Source: Rhodococcus qingshengii (GTDB lineage: Bacteria; Actinomycetota; Actinomycetes; Mycobacteriales; Mycobacteriaceae). From it: a stretch of DNA of 64,000 nt. The notes beneath the pieces are model-generated. The model was not told where the DNA came from and did not search any database. It worked only from the letters and a program-made list of their open reading frames with translations. The stretch lies in NCBI RefSeq assembly GCF_021025955.1, contig NZ_JAJNCL010000001.1:434001-498000 (forward strand). The letters run 5' to 3'. Positions within the stretch are counted from its first letter, which is position 1. Each line of letters starts with the position of its first letter. Made by a program: the position numbers and the translations under genes. Of the stretch, positions 16,701-25,110 are shown one piece after another.

Positions 16701-18328
16701 ACGGTGAAGAGGCCGCGGTCGGGGATGGCGCCGCCGGAAGTGACGGCCAAACGCTGCGAACCAGGGCGCCCCGTCAGCGTGTTGGACTCGCGATCCCAGA
16801 CCAGGCGCGGACGTAATTCGGCGAACTCGTCCGAGGGGTACCGTCCGGCGAGCAGATCGAGAGTTGACTCGTACGCCGAACGGGGAAGCGTTGCAAAGGA
16901 ACCGCTTCGGCGCACGGTCTCGAACCAGTCGTCGACGTCGATCGGCTCGAGTGCGGTGGCCGCTACCGTTTGCTGGGCGAGGATGTCGAGGGGATTGGCT
17001 GGAACGGCCATCGCCTCGATCTTGCCTTCGACCATGCGCTCGACCGTCACCGCGCAATGAATCAGGTCGGTGCGATGTTTGGGGAAGACGACGCCTCGCG
17101 ATATCTCACCGACCTGGTGGCCGGCGCGACCGACACGTTGCAGGCCGCTGGCAACCGAAGGCGGTGCCTCGACCTGGATGACCAAGTCGACGGCACCCAT
17201 GTCGATTCCGAGTTCGAGACTGCTGGTGGCGACGACGCATCGTAATCGACCCGATTTGAGGTCGTCTTCGATGAGGGCGCGCTGGTCTTTGCTGACCGAT
17301 CCGTGGTGGGCGCGAGCAAGGAGAGGTTCCGCGCCGTAGTTGACCTCGGTGGGAGCCCCGATCTGTGCGGGCGGTCGTGGCAACTTGTCGACGACGAGGC
17401 CGGCGCGCTCGGCATGAATTTCGTTGAGTCTGGCCGTCAATCGTTCGGCGAGGCGGCGAGAGTTGGCGAACACGATGGATGATCGGTGATCGAGAACGAG
17501 GTCGACGATCTGTTCCTCGACGTGGGGCCAGATCGAACCGGCTTGCGGTGTGGGGGATTCGGAACCGTCGGCCGGCGTCGCGATACCCAATTCGGTCATG
17601 TCCTCGACGGGAACACGGACAGTGAGGTCGAATGTCTTTGCGGCAGGCGGCGCCACGATCCGGATGGGTGCCGAACCGGCGAGGAACCGCCCGACCTCCT
17701 CGTGCGGACGAACCGTGGCCGACAATCCGATGCGCTGCGCCGGACGCTCGAGCAAGCCGTCCAGACGTTCGAGGGAGAGCGCAAGGTGTGAACCCCGCTT
17801 GGTACCCGCCACCGCGTGAACCTCGTCGACGATCACGGTGTCGACGCCCACCAGTGTTTCCCGGGCAGCGGAGGTGAGCATCAGGAACAGCGACTCCGGC
17901 GTCGTGATCAGGATGTCCGGAGGCCGCTTGATCAACGAGCGCCGATCGGCCTGGGAAGTGTCACCGGAACGGACACCGACGGTGATCTCGGGCGGAGTGA
18001 GGCCCAGACGCTTCGCAGTCTGTGTGATGCCGACCAGCGGTGCGCGAAGGTTTCGTTCGACGTCCACACCCAGCGCCTTGAGCGGCGAAATGTAGAGGAC
18101 TTTGGTGGTGCGTTCGCCTTCGTCCTTGGCCGCAAGCTGATCGAGTGCCCAGAGAAAAGCGGACAATGTCTTGCCGGATCCGGTGGGTGCGACGACAAGT
18201 GTGTGAGAGCCGCTCGCGATGGATTCCCAGGCACCGAGTTGTGCAGCGGTGGGAGCGCTGAAGGCACCGCCGAACCACTCGCGTGTTGCGGGCGAGAATC
18301 TGCCGAGGACGTTGGTCACGACCACCAT
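13781..18328 (-). CDS. lhr: Large helicase-related protein Lhr (ATP-dependent helicase)
   Basis: Superfamily 2 DNA/RNA helicase of 1515 residues, the usual Lhr length (about 1500). Walker A APTGSGKT is at about residues 47-54 and the DEVH box (TVIVDEVHAV) at about 165-172. The second RecA domain has SSLELGIDMGAVDLVIQ and the arginine-finger motif QRVGRAGHQ. The remaining 650 or so residues are the Lhr-specific winged-helix and C-terminal domains. It is a 3'-to-5' translocase linked to DNA repair in mycobacteria. The ATG at 18328 follows GGAAGGGG and fits the family N-terminus; the open frame further upstream to 18769 is not used. It is divergent from the Dcu transporter gene (106 bases) and precedes nei. 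Confidence 0.95.
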   Translation of the reverse strand: MVVVTNVLGRFSPATREWFGGAFSAPTAAQLGAWESIASGSHTLVVAPTGSGKTLSAFLWALDQLAAKDEGERTTKVLYISPLKALGVDVERNLRAPLVGITQTAKRLGLTPPEITVGVRSGDTSQADRRSLIKRPPDILITTPESLFLMLTSAARETLVGVDTVIVDEVHAVAGTKRGSHLALSLERLDGLLERPAQRIGLSATVRPHEEVGRFLAGSAPIRIVAPPAAKTFDLTVRVPVEDMTELGIATPADGSESPTPQAGSIWPHVEEQIVDLVLDHRSSIVFANSRRLAERLTARLNEIHAERAGLVVDKLPRPPAQIGAPTEVNYGAEPLLARAHHGSVSKDQRALIEDDLKSGRLRCVVATSSLELGIDMGAVDLVIQVEAPPSVASGLQRVGRAGHQVGEISRGVVFPKHRTDLIHCAVTVERMVEGKIEAMAVPANPLDILAQQTVAATALEPIDVDDWFETVRRSGSFATLPRSAYESTLDLLAGRYPSDEFAELRPRLVWDRESNTLTGRPGSQRLAVTSGGAIPDRGLFTVYMVGEKASRVGELDEEMVYESRVGDVFALGATSWRIEEITFDRVLVSPAYGMPGRLPFWHGDGLGRPAELGQALGQFVRETALGNEADVVERCRVGGLDHNATTNLIQLVGEQKNATGQVPSDRTLVVERFRDELGDWRLVLHSPYGQRVHAPWALAIGARLQERYGVDSSPTASDDGIIIRLPDTENEPPGAELFTFDVEDIEDLVTQEVGGSALFASRFRECAARALLLPRRNPGKRAPLWQQRQRSAQLLDVARKFPTFPILLETVRECLQDVYDLPALKELFGKIEKRQIRIVEVETASPSPFASALLFNYVGAFMYEGDSPLAERRAAALSLDSTLLAELLGRVELRELLDAGVIEQAESELQRLAPDRKAKDLEGVADLLRMLGPLTTEEVTERCLEDPVSWLEKLVADKRALHVAYAGENWWTVVEDAARLRDGLGVPLPIGVPAAFIEPVDQPLDDLLSRYARTHGPFTLADAAGRFGIGVSVARDVLGRLALEKRVLEGEFRPASTGSEWCDAEVLRRLRRRSLAAARQEVEPVSTATLGRFLPSWQHVGGTLRGIDGVATVVDQLAGVPIPASALESLILPSRVADYSPAMLDELTSTGEVLWSGSGAISGKDGWVVLHPADLATITLNSPADTDVSELQKRILDLLSGGGAYFFRQLVDALRTTESAADTVDSAVTTALWELVWLGHIGNDTVAPLRALLSDTTRTTTSHRSPRRVPRARPYRGMAHASTPARTGPATASGRWFQLPGIEPDPTIRAHATADLLLERYGVVTRGSVMSENVPGGFALIYKVLSTFEDNGRARRGYFVDTLGGAQFSTPPVVDRLRTFGDSIEGRHTSSAAVTLAACDPANPYGAALPWPASGGEESPGHRPGRKAGALVVLVEGELVLFVERGGRTILTFTDDGGMLRMAALSLAQKVTSRAIDKLVVEKVDGETIHGNDFAPVLVEAGFAATPRGFRLRS

Positions 18329-18434
18329 ATTGCCCCTTCCCACCGACAGCGTGTTCGTGCCCGGAGCCGAAGTGCAGAGCATACTATTTGCCCTGTTACA
18401 GCGATTCTCTTGTTCTGGAGAAGGCGAGTGCCTG

Positions 18435-19766
18435 ATGGAAGCAGTCAAGATTGTCTTCGAGCTGGCGGTAGTGCTCGGGGCGATTGTCATGGGTACCAGA
18501 TCGAGCGGTGTCGCTCTCGGCCTGTGGGGCGGCGCAGGTGTTGCCGTCCTCGTGTTCGTCTTCGGAGAAGACGTCGGCAGTCCGCCGGTCGACGCTCTCC
18601 TCATCGTCCTGTCCGTCGTCCTGGCGTCGTCGATGATGCAGGCGGCAGGTGGTATCGACTGGATGGTCACCATCGCAGCCAAATTGATCGAATCCCGACC
18701 GAAACAGATCACGCTGATCGCGCCGTTGGTGTCGTTCCTGTTCTCGGCCGGTGCCGGTACGTCCAACATCCTCTACCCGCTGCTTCCCGTCATCTACGAC
18801 GTCTCGTACAAGAACGGGGTGCGGCCGGCACGGCCGCTGTCGCTGTCAGTCGTCTCCACCGGCGTGGCGTTGGCGTGTAGCCCGGTGTCAGCGGCGATGG
18901 CGGCCATGGTCACGCTGACCGACGTCGCGCCCTACGATTTCGAACTCATCGACATCATCAAGATCACCTTCCCTGCGGCCGTGGTCGGCATCGTCCTCTC
19001 GTCCATCGCGGTCAACCGCCTCGGCAAGGATCTCGACGACGACCCGGAGATACAGGCGAAGTTGAAGTCGGGCGAGTTGGCCGGACCGGGTGCAGCATCC
19101 AAGACCGAACTCGTCTCGACGAAGACCGGACGAAACGCGGCACTGATCTTCCTGGCCGGCGTTCTGGCTATCGTGATCTTCGGTCTGTTCAAGGGAATTC
19201 GCCCCGAAGCCGCCGACGGCACTCCGATGGGGATGACACCGATCATCGAAATGCTGATGTTCGTCGTGGGTACGTTGATCCTGCTGGTGTGCCGCCCGAA
19301 TGTCGCCGACGTGCCGTCCTCGACCGTGTTCCGTGCCGGTATGGTCTCGGCCATCGCGTTGTTCGGTCTGGCATGGCTGACTGACACGTTCATCAGCGCC
19401 CATTCCGAGCTGATCACGAGCACCGTCGGTGACTGGGTAAACGCCGCGCCGTGGATCTTCGCGCTCGGTGTGTTCCTGGTCTGTGTACTGACGACCAGTC
19501 AGTCGACTGCGACCAGGACCATTGTGCCGATCGGTCTCGCGGCCGGGATTGCACCCGGCCTGGTGAGCGGCATGTGGGCCGGAGCGTTTGCCGGCGTCTA
19601 TCTGTTGCCGACAAACGGTTCTCAGATCGCGGCTGCGAACTTCGACCTCTCCGGCAGCACGAAGCTCGGCTCCAAGCTTGTCGACCACTCGTTCTTCCTG
19701 CCGACCATCATTTTGGCCGTGACGACGATTGCGGCCGGTGCAGTGTTCGGAGTGGTGCTCGGCTGA
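18435..19766 (+). CDS. Dcu-family C4-dicarboxylate transporter
   Basis: Integral membrane protein of 443 residues with about 10-12 helices. The N-terminal FELAVVLGAIVMGTRSSGVALGLWGG and the later FLFSAGAGTSNILYPLLPVI and TSQSTATRTIVPIGLAAG segments match anaerobic C4-dicarboxylate transporters DcuA/DcuB, which exchange fumarate, aspartate or malate for succinate. ATG 18435 follows GGAGAAGG. The upstream open frame back to 18219 lies over lhr and is not used. It stands alone, divergent from lhr and convergent with the formylglutamate amidohydrolase-like gene. In a presumably aerobic host it may serve aspartate/succinate exchange at low oxygen; that is inference. Confidence 0.85.
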   Translation: MEAVKIVFELAVVLGAIVMGTRSSGVALGLWGGAGVAVLVFVFGEDVGSPPVDALLIVLSVVLASSMMQAAGGIDWMVTIAAKLIESRPKQITLIAPLVSFLFSAGAGTSNILYPLLPVIYDVSYKNGVRPARPLSLSVVSTGVALACSPVSAAMAAMVTLTDVAPYDFELIDIIKITFPAAVVGIVLSSIAVNRLGKDLDDDPEIQAKLKSGELAGPGAASKTELVSTKTGRNAALIFLAGVLAIVIFGLFKGIRPEAADGTPMGMTPIIEMLMFVVGTLILLVCRPNVADVPSSTVFRAGMVSAIALFGLAWLTDTFISAHSELITSTVGDWVNAAPWIFALGVFLVCVLTTSQSTATRTIVPIGLAAGIAPGLVSGMWAGAFAGVYLLPTNGSQIAAANFDLSGSTKLGSKLVDHSFFLPTIILAVTTIAAGAVFGVVLG

Positions 19767-19790
19767 GTCAGCCGGAGTGATACCGCTGAG

Positions 19791-20882
19791 TCAGCTGTTG
19801 CGGTAGTGGTCCCAGCTCGCCTTGCACGCGCGGGCGAGCTGGTCCACCCGTTCGGTGTCGGGTGTAGGCCAGTCGACGCCGGGCTCCATGATGTGTGCGG
19901 CCAGTTCGTCTCCCAGTAGGAATTCTCGTTTGAATTCGGCCTGAACCGCGCTCAACGTGATCCCGGCTTCGGCAGCGCTGGCGCTCAATTCGGCGAATCT
20001 GGATCCGGCTCGGATGATTTCGAAACTGCCGAGGTACGGCTGATTGAGAGCGACGGCATCTGGATCGTCGACCTGAAATCCCTTGCGATGTGAGACCGCA
20101 AGTGTGCGTACGCGCTCCGGATCCATCGTCACGGGATTGTCGCTTCGTCGATTGCCGTCGTGGTCGCCACGATTGGAGAGCGCGACGACGTCGGGGAGTC
20201 GATCTGATTCCGGCCGTTCGACATTGACGGCGCCGTCCCGCCGGGTGGTGTGGTTCATCGTGTCGTGGAACGACAACGTCACGAACGATCGGCCGAGTTC
20301 GAGGCTCTTCTCCACCATGGCTTCGATCAGTGCGTCGCGAGTTCTCTCGTAGACGCCCAAACCGTGTTCGGCTGTCTCGGTGAAGGTCTCGGCGAGGTTC
20401 TTCCAGTCCGCGTCGTCGGTCGGCTCGAGCAGCAGGGGGTAGAACGAGAAGGTGACAGGGCGAACTGCGTCGACGCCGGTGAGGTCAGCCTTGTTGCCGG
20501 CGCCGGCCTTGTGGACGCGGGCGAAGGCTTCGCGCAGTGACGCTTCCAGGTTTTCGGGCTTCGCACGGTTGGGATCGCGAATCATTCGGGGGTGCGGGTT
20601 CTCCACGTACACGATGCGCGAATCGATTTCGGCCCAGCGGCGCGCGATGGGACTGGTGGACATGTCGGTGAAGTCGAATTGCAACCGCTGTGTGAACTCG
20701 GGTGCGAGAAAGCGTGAGAGTTCTGCTGGAATCGCGGAACCCGAGTGCGGGCAACTGACAAGAAGGTCGGCTTCGGCGATGGCGTCGTCGAGACTGCGGG
20801 AGTCACGATCGGCATAGAACGTCAGGTCCTCTGGCGTGAACACGGTTCCGGCCGGAATGAGTACTGGTTCTCCACTGGTCAT
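19791..20882 (-). CDS. N-formylglutamate amidohydrolase (HutG-like) family protein
   Basis: 363 residues. The family metal-site region is visible (LLVSCPHSGSAIP at about 45-57; FVTLSFHDTMNHT at about 190-202; later SHRKGFQVDDP). Relatives hydrolyse N-formyl-L-glutamate to formate and glutamate, or related N-acyl amino acids and hydantoin-derived products. The ATG at 20882 was chosen because the conserved part begins soon after it and the region upstream belongs to the acyl-CoA dehydrogenase gene ending 34 bases away. It is the last gene of an operon with that dehydrogenase and the XRE-cupin regulator. No other histidine-utilisation gene is nearby, so a histidine role is not supported here. 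Confidence 0.75.
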   Translation of the reverse strand: MTSGEPVLIPAGTVFTPEDLTFYADRDSRSLDDAIAEADLLVSCPHSGSAIPAELSRFLAPEFTQRLQFDFTDMSTSPIARRWAEIDSRIVYVENPHPRMIRDPNRAKPENLEASLREAFARVHKAGAGNKADLTGVDAVRPVTFSFYPLLLEPTDDADWKNLAETFTETAEHGLGVYERTRDALIEAMVEKSLELGRSFVTLSFHDTMNHTTRRDGAVNVERPESDRLPDVVALSNRGDHDGNRRSDNPVTMDPERVRTLAVSHRKGFQVDDPDAVALNQPYLGSFEIIRAGSRFAELSASAAEAGITLSAVQAEFKREFLLGDELAAHIMEPGVDWPTPDTERVDQLARACKASWDHYRNS

Positions 20883-20916
20883 GAGCCCCAGCGTAATCGA
20901 GTGCAACCGTGCATAC

Positions 20917-21975
20917 TCAGTATCCGCTGAGTCGTTCCACGAGAGCAGTTTTGATCTCCGGTCGACCAGCCGCGACCAGAGTGAAGGTGGCTTCACGCAT
21001 GAGCCGCTCGGGGGTGTTGCTGCCGACCAGGGCGCGACTTCCGGTGGCGGTGACGAGCGCGGCCGACGCTCGTATCGCAAGTTCCGATGCGCGGGCGCGT
21101 GCAGCCGACATCTCGCCGCCGTCGCGCAGTGCTGCATCGAGATCCGCGCGTGCCCGGGCGGCTTGTTCCTCGAACGCACCGGCGTCGACGCCAAGATCCG
21201 CGAGTTCGGTGACAGCGCGGCGGGTGATGCCCATCGCCATCGCGCCGTTGAGCCACAGTCCGGGTAGTTGGGTGCTCTGGAATTGTTCATCGCTGACGAC
21301 AGAACAGACGTCGGTATCGGGAATTTCGAAAGCGTCGAACACGATTCGGACGGTGTTGCTCCCGCGCGCAGCAATCAGGGGAAGCTCCTCGATCGTCAGC
21401 CCCGGTGCTTCGCCCACCGGTACAACGGAATGAACGATGGAATTGTCGAACTCGTCCCGCGCCGACACCACGAGAACATCGACGATGCCCCAACCGGTGA
21501 CGAAGGGTGCGATTCCGTCGAGGACGTAGCCGTCGTTCACCCGCTTCGCCCACAGGAGCGGTGGCCGGGGGATGGCGCCGGCATACGCAACGCCACCGCG
21601 AATCGTGCCGGAAACGAGCCCGTCCCAGTATTGTTCGCGCAGAGACAAATTGGAACTCGAAGCCAAGGCTCCGACGACGCCGTGATGCTGCATCCAGGTG
21701 AAGGTCGTCGCCAGGCAACCGCCGCACAAGGTTTCGAGGACGTCGACCAGTTCTTCGCTGCTGGGTCCGCCCTCACTGAGGGCGGCGATGCCGTAGAAGC
21801 CGTCGGCGGCGAGCGCGTCGAAATGGCTGCTGGGAATTTCTCCGTCGGCGTCGACGCTGTCGGCGACGGGAAACAGAACGGTATCGGCGATCTCACGCGC
21901 AAGCTCCGGCCACTTGGTCACGCTGTCAGGGTAAGCCGTGAGCGGGGGTTGTGGTGTGGAACCGGAACCGAGCAT
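20917..21975 (-). CDS. Acyl-CoA dehydrogenase family protein
   Basis: 352 residues, shorter than the usual 380-400. The flavin-binding landmarks are recognisable: LCGGCLATTFTWMQHHGVVGAL in the N-terminal helical part, GIAPFVTGWGIVDVLVVSA in the beta domain, and a C-terminal helical domain with TGSRALVGSNTPERLMREATF. It resembles the divergent acyl-CoA dehydrogenase/flavin oxidoreductase group, so the substrate may not be a CoA ester. The usual catalytic Glu could not be assigned. The start codon lies immediately after the stop of the XRE-cupin regulator gene (21976-21978), which indicates translational coupling. The amidohydrolase-like gene follows. Confidence 0.78.
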   Translation of the reverse strand: MLGSGSTPQPPLTAYPDSVTKWPELAREIADTVLFPVADSVDADGEIPSSHFDALAADGFYGIAALSEGGPSSEELVDVLETLCGGCLATTFTWMQHHGVVGALASSSNLSLREQYWDGLVSGTIRGGVAYAGAIPRPPLLWAKRVNDGYVLDGIAPFVTGWGIVDVLVVSARDEFDNSIVHSVVPVGEAPGLTIEELPLIAARGSNTVRIVFDAFEIPDTDVCSVVSDEQFQSTQLPGLWLNGAMAMGITRRAVTELADLGVDAGAFEEQAARARADLDAALRDGGEMSAARARASELAIRASAALVTATGSRALVGSNTPERLMREATFTLVAAGRPEIKTALVERLSGY

Positions 21976-22539
21976 CTAGAACGAGGGCGGCGAACTCACG
22001 ATGAGGAATCTCGCCACCGCATCGGTGCGATTGAACCACCGATGCGGGATGGTCGAAGTGTAGAGGAGTGTGTCACCGACGTGAAGAACGTGATGCTCGT
22101 CCAGTCCCACCTCGACCTCGACAGATCCTTCGAGAACATGAATGAACTCTTCGCCGGCGTGCTCGGTGTGCTCACCTGCCTCCGAATGAGGTGCTGCCGT
22201 GATCTCGTTGGGTTCCATGGTGCGTGAACCGGTGGAGCAGAAGCGGATCACCGAATCGTGTGCCAGTTCGAATGTTCGTCCCTCGCCGGCGCGGACGAGG
22301 CTGGACGGAGTTCGCTCACCCTGCGCCAAGAGTGCGTGCGCAGTGGTGCCGAGCGATTGCGCGAGGCGATGAAGGTTCATGACACTGGGTACTGCGTGGC
22401 CGTTCTCGGTCTGGCTCAAGAAGGGCTGCGACAAGCCCGACTTCACGGCAACCTCACGCAACGTCAAACCGGCTTCTTTTCGCGCCGTCCGCACGGCAGC
22501 CCCGATTGCAGTCGCTATCGCTCTCTGGTCGTCGTCCAT
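21976..22539 (-). CDS. XRE-family regulator with C-terminal cupin domain
   Basis: 187 residues. The helix-turn-helix is at about residues 10-65 (LTLREVAVKSGLSQPFLSQTE), and a cupin sensor at about 105-185 (HAGEEFIHVLEGSVEVEVG, LLYTSTIPHRWFN). This class includes regulators of polyamine, fosfomycin and amino-acid genes, and the cupin binds a small effector. It heads the minus-strand operon with the acyl-CoA dehydrogenase and amidohydrolase-like genes. It is divergent from the permease-oxygenase-hydrolase operon across 134 bases (22540-22673), so it probably controls both. No clear dyad was found in that gap. Confidence 0.87.
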   Translation of the reverse strand: MDDDQRAIATAIGAAVRTARKEAGLTLREVAVKSGLSQPFLSQTENGHAVPSVMNLHRLAQSLGTTAHALLAQGERTPSSLVRAGEGRTFELAHDSVIRFCSTGSRTMEPNEITAAPHSEAGEHTEHAGEEFIHVLEGSVEVEVGLDEHHVLHVGDTLLYTSTIPHRWFNRTDAVARFLIVSSPPSF

Positions 22540-22673
22540 ATGCCGAAGATAGCAGTGCTCTGGTGAAAGTTTTGATTACACAGACGAAACAAATTCGACC
22601 ACGGTAAGAAATTATCGACGTGCTGAATAGTCCCGTACGCGAAACACTTCCAGCTTCGGACGGAGATCGGCGC

Positions 22674-24065
22674 ATGGCCATCCATCCAGTCGACCAGCGG
22701 CTTCCCATTGCCCGCCAGTCTGCTTTTGCTCTTCAGCACGTCCTCATCATGTACACCGGATGCATCACGGTTCCGCTGGTTTTCGGTGCGGCAGTAGGAC
22801 TGGATCGCAGCACGGTAGCGATGCTGATCAGCGCGGACTTACTCGTTGCAGGCATCATCACGATCATCCAGAGCCTGGGCGTCGGGAAAGTCGCCGGTGT
22901 GCGCCTGCCGATCGTCTGCGGGGCGACGTTTGCCGGGCTGACGCCGATGATTCTGATCGCCAAGGAGTATGGCCTGCAGGCCGTGTACGGGTCCATGCTG
23001 GTCGGTGGTGTTGTCGGCATAGCTCTGGCCGTACCGTTCGCCAAGATCGTCCGATACTTTCCGCCCCTGGTCACCGGCGTCGTCCTCACAGTTATCGGCA
23101 TCTCGTTGATCGGGGTCGCAGGAGGCTTGATCGTCGGTAACGACCCCACCTCCCCGTCGTTCGCCGACCCGAAGAACCTGGCGCTGGCTGCGGCAGTCGT
23201 CGTAGTCGCGGTGGCGTTCATCTGCCTCGGCCGAGGGATGTGGACGCAGCTCGGTGTGCTGATGGCGTTGGTGATCGGCACCGTGATCGCCATCCCGATG
23301 GGCCTGATCGATCTGAGTGGCGTCGGCGGCTCGGCGTGGGTGGGCTTCCCGATGCCGTTCCACTTCGGCGCACCGGAGTTTCCCGTCACCGCCGTGGTGG
23401 CGATGAGTATCGTCATGGCAGTCGTCTTCGCAGAATCGACGGCCAGCATGCTGGCGGTCAGCGAGATCACCGGAAAGCCTTTGAAAAAAGCAGATCTGGC
23501 ACGAGGGTTGGTGGCCGACGGTATGTCGGGAGTTCTGGGCGGAATCTTCAATGCCTTTGTCGACACTGTTTTCTCGCAGAATGTCGGAGCCGTTGCCACT
23601 ACCCGGGTGTACAGCCGGTACGTGACCGCTACCAGCGGTGCCATTCTGATCGTCCTCGGCCTCATCCCGCGAATGGGTGAAGTGGTTGCAGCCCTGCCCG
23701 ATCCGGTGGTCGGCGGCGTTGGAATCATCTTGTTCTCGACTGTCGCCGTGGTCGGAATCAATACGTTGCGCAAGGTCGATCTCAGCGACCCGATCAACAC
23801 CACGATCGCTGCTGTATCCGTCGGAATCGGTATTCTGCCGGAATTTGCGGAGGGGATGTTCGAGCGATTCCCCTCCTCGGCCCAGATTCTTCTCGGTAGC
23901 GGCATCACCTTGGCTGCGGCCTCGGCCTTTTCACTCAATCTGCTGTTGAATCACACCCGACTCGGTGAACTCGCGAGGCGATCGCGCGAGAGCCTTCACC
24001 CCACTGCCAAAACTGAACCCGCTACCAACTCTGCAGGAGACGCCGGTGTCGCAGTCCCAGTCTGA
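22674..24065 (+). CDS. Nucleobase:cation symporter-2 family purine permease
   Basis: Membrane transporter of 463 residues with 12-14 helices. The N-terminal QRLPIARQSAFALQHVLIMYTG is typical of uric acid/xanthine permeases, and the TM8 region AVVFAESTASMLAVSEITGK carries the family's substrate-binding Glu. It imports xanthine, urate or a related heterocycle with protons. ATG 22674 is preferred because GGAG lies eight bases upstream and the family N-terminus then starts on time; a GTG at 22620 would add 18 residues. Its last 20 bases overlap the oxygenase gene. The catabolic purine genes lie 6 kb away in a separate operon, so the substrate may differ from urate. Confidence 0.87.
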   Translation: MAIHPVDQRLPIARQSAFALQHVLIMYTGCITVPLVFGAAVGLDRSTVAMLISADLLVAGIITIIQSLGVGKVAGVRLPIVCGATFAGLTPMILIAKEYGLQAVYGSMLVGGVVGIALAVPFAKIVRYFPPLVTGVVLTVIGISLIGVAGGLIVGNDPTSPSFADPKNLALAAAVVVVAVAFICLGRGMWTQLGVLMALVIGTVIAIPMGLIDLSGVGGSAWVGFPMPFHFGAPEFPVTAVVAMSIVMAVVFAESTASMLAVSEITGKPLKKADLARGLVADGMSGVLGGIFNAFVDTVFSQNVGAVATTRVYSRYVTATSGAILIVLGLIPRMGEVVAALPDPVVGGVGIILFSTVAVVGINTLRKVDLSDPINTTIAAVSVGIGILPEFAEGMFERFPSSAQILLGSGITLAAASAFSLNLLLNHTRLGELARRSRESLHPTAKTEPATNSAGDAGVAVPV

Positions 24066-25110
24066 TCCATTCGAAGTGCCCGTCATCGACATCTCGCCTT
24101 ACGTACTCGGCGGTGCCGACCAGGACAAGGCGCGAGTGGCTGCCGAAGTCGACCATGCTTGTCGGACTGTAGGTTTCGTGCAGATTCGGGGCCACGGTGT
24201 TCCGGCCGCCGTTTCTTCCGGCCTCGCCGAAGCCTTGGACGACTTCTTCGGGCTGCCGATGGAGACGAAGTCGGGCTACCGAATCGAGGGCGCGAATCGT
24301 GGGTACAGCCCGCCCAAGAGCGAGTCACTGAGCCTGAGTCTAGGCGTCGAATCCGCGACTCGGATGAACGACTTCTTCGAGGCATTCAATATAGGAACCG
24401 AAGCCCGATCGTTCACCGAACTCGAACTGTCGGAGGAGGATTACGGAATCAACCTGTGGCCCGCTGTTCGCGGATTCAGGGAGCGCGTAGAGGACTACTA
24501 CGCCCACGGCGTGCGTGTTGCACACACACTCACCACGATATTCGAAGACGCGCTAGGTCTGGCCCCGGGATTCTTCGAGTCGATCACCGACCATTCCATC
24601 GACGTACTGCGGATGAACAACTATGCATTGTCCGAAGGGACGGTGACATTGGACGGCGAGTTGAAAGGGATGGGGGAACATACCGATTTCGGTCTGGTCA
24701 CCGTGTTGTGGGCGGATCAGGTCGAGGGTTTGCAGGTGCTCGGGAGCGACCGACGCTGGCACGACGTCTGGCCGGAAGACGATGCGCTGTTGGTCAACCT
24801 CGGGGATCTCACCGCCCGACTGACCAACGATCGGTGGATGTCCACTCTGCACCGGGTCGCGCCGCCAGTGGTGAATGGCACCATCAAGCGTCGGCGGTCC
24901 GCGGCCTTCTTTCACGACGGAAACGTCGATGCGGTGATTGCGACTCTGCCGAATTTTCATGACGACTCCGGCTTGGAGTACGAACCCATTACCGTTCGCG
25001 ATCACATCAAGGCCAAATTGGCCGGGTCGAGGCAGGGAAAGTCCAACGCCGCCGCAGGTCGTGAGGCGGCTCGGGTGCTCTCGGCGGCCGAGTTCGAGGT
25101 GAAGCAGTGA
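24046..25110 (+). CDS. 2-oxoglutarate/Fe(II) oxygenase, isopenicillin N synthase-like
   Basis: 354 residues, cytosolic. The N-terminal domain carries VPVIDISP and HACRTVGFVQIRGHGVP. The core has the iron ligands HTD in GMGEHTDFGLVTVLW, a distal His in STLHRVAPP and the 2-oxoglutarate-anchoring Arg-x-Ser in KRRRSAAFFH. It therefore hydroxylates or otherwise oxidises an unknown small molecule. The GTG at 24046 follows AGGAGA. The gene overlaps the permease by 20 bases and the hydrolase by 4 (GTGA), so transport, oxidation and hydrolysis probably act on one compound. IPNS-like relatives include thymine 7-hydroxylase, which makes a nucleobase substrate plausible but unproven. Confidence 0.85.
   Translation: MSQSQSDPFEVPVIDISPYVLGGADQDKARVAAEVDHACRTVGFVQIRGHGVPAAVSSGLAEALDDFFGLPMETKSGYRIEGANRGYSPPKSESLSLSLGVESATRMNDFFEAFNIGTEARSFTELELSEEDYGINLWPAVRGFRERVEDYYAHGVRVAHTLTTIFEDALGLAPGFFESITDHSIDVLRMNNYALSEGTVTLDGELKGMGEHTDFGLVTVLWADQVEGLQVLGSDRRWHDVWPEDDALLVNLGDLTARLTNDRWMSTLHRVAPPVVNGTIKRRRSAAFFHDGNVDAVIATLPNFHDDSGLEYEPITVRDHIKAKLAGSRQGKSNAAAGREAARVLSAAEFEVKQ

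Noticed and set aside
18329-18769. 146-residue N-terminal extension of Lhr
   Set aside because: Low-complexity sequence opposite the transporter gene; the ATG at 18328 has a good ribosome-binding site and the family N-terminus.
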